The notes below the pieces were generated by a model. That model was not told the origin of the DNA, did not search any database, and was given only the letters and a program-made list of their open reading frames with translations. From positions 28,150 through 92,149 of the forward strand of contig NZ_JAODNK010000202.1 of assembly GCF_025465275.1 (NCBI RefSeq): a DNA stretch of 64,000 nt, in the 5' to 3' direction. This document shows positions 61,326 through 64,000 of this stretch, in pieces. The stretch is from Nocardia sp. Its GTDB lineage: Bacteria > Actinomycetota > Actinomycetes > Mycobacteriales > Mycobacteriaceae. Within the stretch, counting starts at the first letter, position 1. Every line of letters starts with the position of its first letter. Made by a program: the position numbers and the translations under genes.

Positions 61326-61545
61326 CAGTGCCCCTTCGTTCCGCAGATACCGCACTCCATGTTCCGCCGAATTGCCTCGAACTCGGGGTGATTCGACACG
61401 CACACATTGGGGGGCATTACCCGGCTACGGCGTTTCAGCGCCCCGATCGCTCCGAAGTGACGCAGCTCGCATTCACTGATCCGGGGAAGTAGTGGCAGAT
61501 TCGTCCCGACGGCAATCGGGCCGAATGGCAAGGGGGAGGCGTCGC

Positions 61546-61678
61546 ATGCGAGCTCTGACATTCGACCGTATCGGCAGCCTGGACGCGCTGGCGCTGGATA
61601 CGCTGCCCGATCCGGAACCCGCGGCCGGAGAGCTGCTGGTGCGCATGGTCGCCGCAGGGTGAATCCGAGCGAGAGGCC
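61546..61678 (+). pseudogene. 5' remnant of a zinc-type alcohol dehydrogenase / quinone oxidoreductase gene
   Basis: A strong SD (AAGGGGGAGG) precedes ATG 61546, and the 38 codons read MRALTFDRIGSLDALALDTL with EPAAGELLVRMVAAG, the usual N-terminus of the MDR dehydrogenase family. The frame then hits TGA at 61660-61662. One base earlier the next frame gives VNPSE, exactly what the family has after AAG, so a one-base deletion is likely. The 3' end of the histidine kinase gene follows at once, so the rest of the gene is gone. Confidence 0.72.
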
Positions 61679-61682
61679 GGGC

Positions 61683-62987
61683 CTACATCCGCACTCCGGC
61701 AGGCACGCCGGCGGTGATATCGGCGGGTGGGAGCCAGAGGGTGGCTATGGTGCCGCCGCCGGCGGCGGGTTCGATGGAGGCATTGCCGCCGTGGGTTTGG
61801 GCTACCCAGGCCACCAGGGCGAGGCCGATGCCGTTGCGGCCGGAGCGGCCGGCGGCGCCGCGGTTGAAGGGGCTGGCGGACATGACCGGATCTACGCCGG
61901 GGCCGTGGTCGCGGACGCTGACCCGGCCCTCGGCAATGTGGACTTCGACGGGGGCGGCGCGATTGACCGCACCATGAGTCAGGCCATTTTCCAACATGTT
62001 TCGGATGGCCAGTCCGAGGAGTTGGGGGTCGCCCACTACGACGGTGGGGTGGGCGGTGACGGTGATGCGGTGGTCGGCGGCTTCCTCGGCGACGGCCTCG
62101 GCCAGTTGGTCCAGGCGCAGCATGGTGCGCTCGGGTTCGGCTATGCCGGTTTGCATTCGGGCGCGGGCGAGCAGGCCGGTCACGAGGCGGGCCATGCGGT
62201 CGGCCAGTTTGCGGGCCTCGGCCAGAGTTTGTTGCACCTCTTCGGGTTTGGGCCGCGATTCGGTGAGCAACTTCAAAGTGGTGAGGGGAGTGCGCAATTC
62301 GTGTGCGGCATCGCCGAGGAATTGTTCGTGCTCGTCGAGCAGGCGCAGCGCCTGGCGGAGACTGCGGCCGGAGAGCAGATATGCGGCGGCGGTGGACAGC
62401 AGTACCAGCAGGCTGCCGCCGATTGCCAAGGCCCACAACAGCATCAGATGCTGACCCGGATTGTCCATGGACTCACTGCTGGCCAGGATGACCACAAAAT
62501 TGTCCCAATCCGTCCAGTACACCGGCGTTCCCGCCACGCGTACCTTCCGGCCGGTGATATCGGTGGAGGTCTGGAGCATGGAGGCGTAGAGGTCGCCGTT
62601 GGAGTGGTCCTCGGTCTGGGTGGCGAGGGTGGTGATCTCGGTATCGCTGGGCATGAGCGAGCGCAGATAGGTGTGCTCCTGCTTCCACGACTCACCCTGT
62701 TTGCGCACCAGTACAATAACCGCCGTCGGGCCCTTGGCCAGATCGTCGTCGATCACCGTGGACAGGTCCAGCACATTCTTGTCATCGTGCTGAATGGCGC
62801 GCGCCAGTCCGCCCGCCACCTTCTCCACCTGGCGGTCGGCTTCGATTGCGCGCGAATGCGAATCGATGGTGGACGCCACGAATCCGAGCGCCAGCACGGC
62901 CGTCGCGGTAATGCTGGTGACCAGCCCGGTCATCAGCCACCGCGCCCGCCGCAGCCGGGCCACGGCGGGTAGTCGATGTGAACTCAT
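61683..62987 (-). CDS. Two-component sensor histidine kinase
   Basis: A 434-residue membrane kinase from ATG 62987 (in-frame ATG 63005 is also possible). Two membrane helices (about 18-40 and 181-206) flank a periplasmic-side domain of about 140 residues. The phosphoacceptor His229 is in DAAHELRTPLTTL. The ATP-binding lobe has N box RNMLENGLTHG, G1 RDHGPGVDP and G2 GRNGIGLALV. The HAMP linker is short. It follows its response regulator on the same strand after an 88-bp gap, unusual because such pairs normally abut. Confidence 0.93.
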   Translation of the reverse strand: MSSHRLPAVARLRRARWLMTGLVTSITATAVLALGFVASTIDSHSRAIEADRQVEKVAGGLARAIQHDDKNVLDLSTVIDDDLAKGPTAVIVLVRKQGESWKQEHTYLRSLMPSDTEITTLATQTEDHSNGDLYASMLQTSTDITGRKVRVAGTPVYWTDWDNFVVILASSESMDNPGQHLMLLWALAIGGSLLVLLSTAAAYLLSGRSLRQALRLLDEHEQFLGDAAHELRTPLTTLKLLTESRPKPEEVQQTLAEARKLADRMARLVTGLLARARMQTGIAEPERTMLRLDQLAEAVAEEAADHRITVTAHPTVVVGDPQLLGLAIRNMLENGLTHGAVNRAAPVEVHIAEGRVSVRDHGPGVDPVMSASPFNRGAAGRSGRNGIGLALVAWVAQTHGGNASIEPAAGGGTIATLWLPPADITAGVPAGVRM

Positions 62988-63075
62988 GCTGTCACCACGC
63001 GGCATGAGCGGGGGCCCTGCGTGGTTACGCAGGCAAGCGCGGAGAGGCGGCGCGGCGCCTCCGGGCCCTGACCGC

Positions 63076-63741
63076 TCATACCGCCCCACCGATGAGAAAG
63101 CCGGTGCCGCGCACGGTTTCGATCAGGCAGGGCTCACCGAGCTTGCGCCGCAACTTCGCAACGACGGCATCCACCACATTCGATGCGGGCTCGGCCATTT
63201 CGTCCCAGCAGCATTCGATGAGATCGGTACGGGTCACCACGGTGCCGAGCCGGGTCGCCATGAGTTCGAGCACGGCGAATTCCTTCGGCGTCAGGGTCAG
63301 CATGATCCCGGCGCGGGTCACCCGCCGGCGCATGAGGTCGATATCGATATCCGCCACCGCGATTCGCGAGGCGGTGGGCTGCTCCTGCCGCCGGCACAGC
63401 GCGCGCACCCGCATCACCAGTTCGGGCAGTGCGAACGGTTTGGTCAGATAGTCGTCGGCGCCCTGCTCGAATCCGGCGAGCCGATCGTCGAGTCCGTCGC
63501 GGCCGGTCAGCATGAGCGCGGGCATGGTGTGACCCGCGTGCCGGGCGCCGGCGACCAGGTCCAGGCCGTCACCGTCGGGCAGGCCGCGGTCGACGACCAG
63601 GCAGTCGTAGCGATTGATGGCGATCTTGAAGTCGGCGTCGGCGATGTCGTAGGCGAAGTCGACCGCGAATCCCGCCGAACGCAACCCATCGGTTACCTCA
63701 CGACTGAGCTGCTGATCATCCTCCAACACCAATACACGCAC
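63076..63741 (-). CDS. OmpR-type response regulator
   Basis: A 221-residue regulator. The receiver domain has Asp8/Asp9, phosphoacceptor Asp51 in LVVDRGLPDGD, Thr79 and Lys101 in LTKPF. The C-terminal winged helix has LTLTPKEFAVLELMA and VVDAVVAKLRRKLG with the end IETVRGTGFLIGG. It activates or represses genes when phosphorylated by the adjacent kinase. The gene runs ahead of the kinase, transcribed in the minus direction; the promoter should lie near 63742-63904, next to repeat B2. Confidence 0.95.
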   Translation of the reverse strand: MRVLVLEDDQQLSREVTDGLRSAGFAVDFAYDIADADFKIAINRYDCLVVDRGLPDGDGLDLVAGARHAGHTMPALMLTGRDGLDDRLAGFEQGADDYLTKPFALPELVMRVRALCRRQEQPTASRIAVADIDIDLMRRRVTRAGIMLTLTPKEFAVLELMATRLGTVVTRTDLIECCWDEMAEPASNVVDAVVAKLRRKLGEPCLIETVRGTGFLIGGAV

Positions 63742-63904
63742 AGAGGCAGAGAGTAGGCCATCCTGAACGCCTGCCCAACGTCTCCGACGAGGTCATGACC
63801 GGGAAATTATCGGAAAATGATGTGCGCGGCCGAACCTGACGCCGGGCGCGCCTGTGACCCTCTCACGGAAGTGCCCGCCGGGTCGAGCGCTATTCGCAAT
63901 GCCA
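63742..63904. other. Upstream region of the response regulator
   Basis: About 160 bp that must hold the two-component operon promoter on the minus strand. A relatively AT-rich patch is seen at 63796-63823 (GACCGGGAAATTATCGGAAA). No direct repeat or dyad obvious enough to call a regulator site was found. Confidence 0.4.
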
Positions 63905-64000
63905 CCCCGTCATTCCGGCGAGCTTTTGGCCGGAATCCACCGAGCTGGTGGGAGCGCGCCCCCGGTGTGGATCCCGGCCAAAAGCATGCCGGGATGACGA
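63905..64000. repeat. Palindromic dispersed element, copy B2 (reaches window edge)
   Basis: CCCCGTCATTCCGGCGAGC with TTTTGGCCGGAATCCACC, then the mirror half GTGTGGATCCCGGCCAAAAG and GCCGGGATGACGA. It is the second copy of the element at 26233-26314, slightly longer in the centre, and it may run past the window end. Confidence 0.83.

Overview
The window reads as a chromosomal segment of a high-GC, mycolic-acid-type actinomycete, most likely Nocardia or a close relative in the Mycobacteriales. Three things point there. The gene order proA - MoxR - VWA - nadD - rsfS - gpgP - octT - DegV - comEA - comEC - holA / rpsT - ATP-grasp - alpha-E - transglutaminase - PemK-like / lepA - GH15 - small membrane protein - subI-cysT-cysW-cysA follows the M. 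tuberculosis Rv2427c to Rv2397c segment as I recall it. Envelope families of that group are present (MspA porin, antigen-85-like esterase, LGFP-repeat protein, ESX-type secreted proteins). Many starts are GTG, and several genes have a TANNNT -10 box 6-8 nt before the start codon with no Shine-Dalgarno, the hallmark of actinobacterial leaderless mRNAs.

Layout. 1-3.1 kb: end of proA, a MoxR-type ATPase with its VWA partner, and an MmcQ/YjbR protein. 3.1-5.6 kb: a small island with a probable type VII-secreted amidase effector, a three-helix membrane protein and an EspC-like partner. 5.6-13.2 kb: NAD synthesis (nadD), ribosome silencing (rsfS), methylglucose lipopolysaccharide precursor genes (gpgP, octT), DegV, comEA/comEC and holA. 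13.2-21.8 kb: LGFP protein, rpsT, the ATP-grasp/alpha-E/transglutaminase cluster, an aquaporin, a PemK-fold protein and lepA. 22.1-26.2 kb: a Pro/Gly/Ala-rich protein coupled to a dynamin-like protein with a changed P-loop. 26.4-30.3 kb: GH15 enzyme, small membrane proteins and an M48 protease. 30.3-34.4 kb: sulfate ABC importer behind a leaderless Cys-containing leader ORF and a terminator-like hairpin. 34.5-37.8 kb: a thiamine-binding-family protein and a three-gene exported operon (MspA porin, aerolysin-like protein, putative lipoprotein).

38.0-43.3 kb: a CobW-type metallochaperone GTPase, then PucR regulator, uricase and purine permease. 43.5-48.0 kb: molybdenum cofactor synthesis (moaE, a moaC-mogA fusion, moeA, moaA, moaD). 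48.5-51.8 kb: nadE, a TetR regulator divergent from an FMN reductase with matching operators in the shared promoter region, and a secreted G1-like glutamic peptidase. 52.1-55.2 kb: nrdH-nrdI-nrdE class Ib ribonucleotide reductase behind a probable pair of NrdR boxes. 55.3-59.1 kb: a toxin-antitoxin-like pair, a DUF2332 protein, an antigen-85-like esterase and a small unknown. 59.2-63.7 kb: a PucR/CdaR-type regulator, a histidine phosphatase, a broken dehydrogenase fragment and a two-component system.

Non-coding structure includes a ~125-bp dispersed element in three copies, each just downstream of a gene and in the same relative orientation; a ~85-95-bp palindromic element in two copies; a 41-bp tandem duplication between moaC and moeA; and several strong hairpin terminators. 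No tRNA, rRNA, CRISPR array or intact transposase was seen. All assignments come from reading the sequence; no database search was run.
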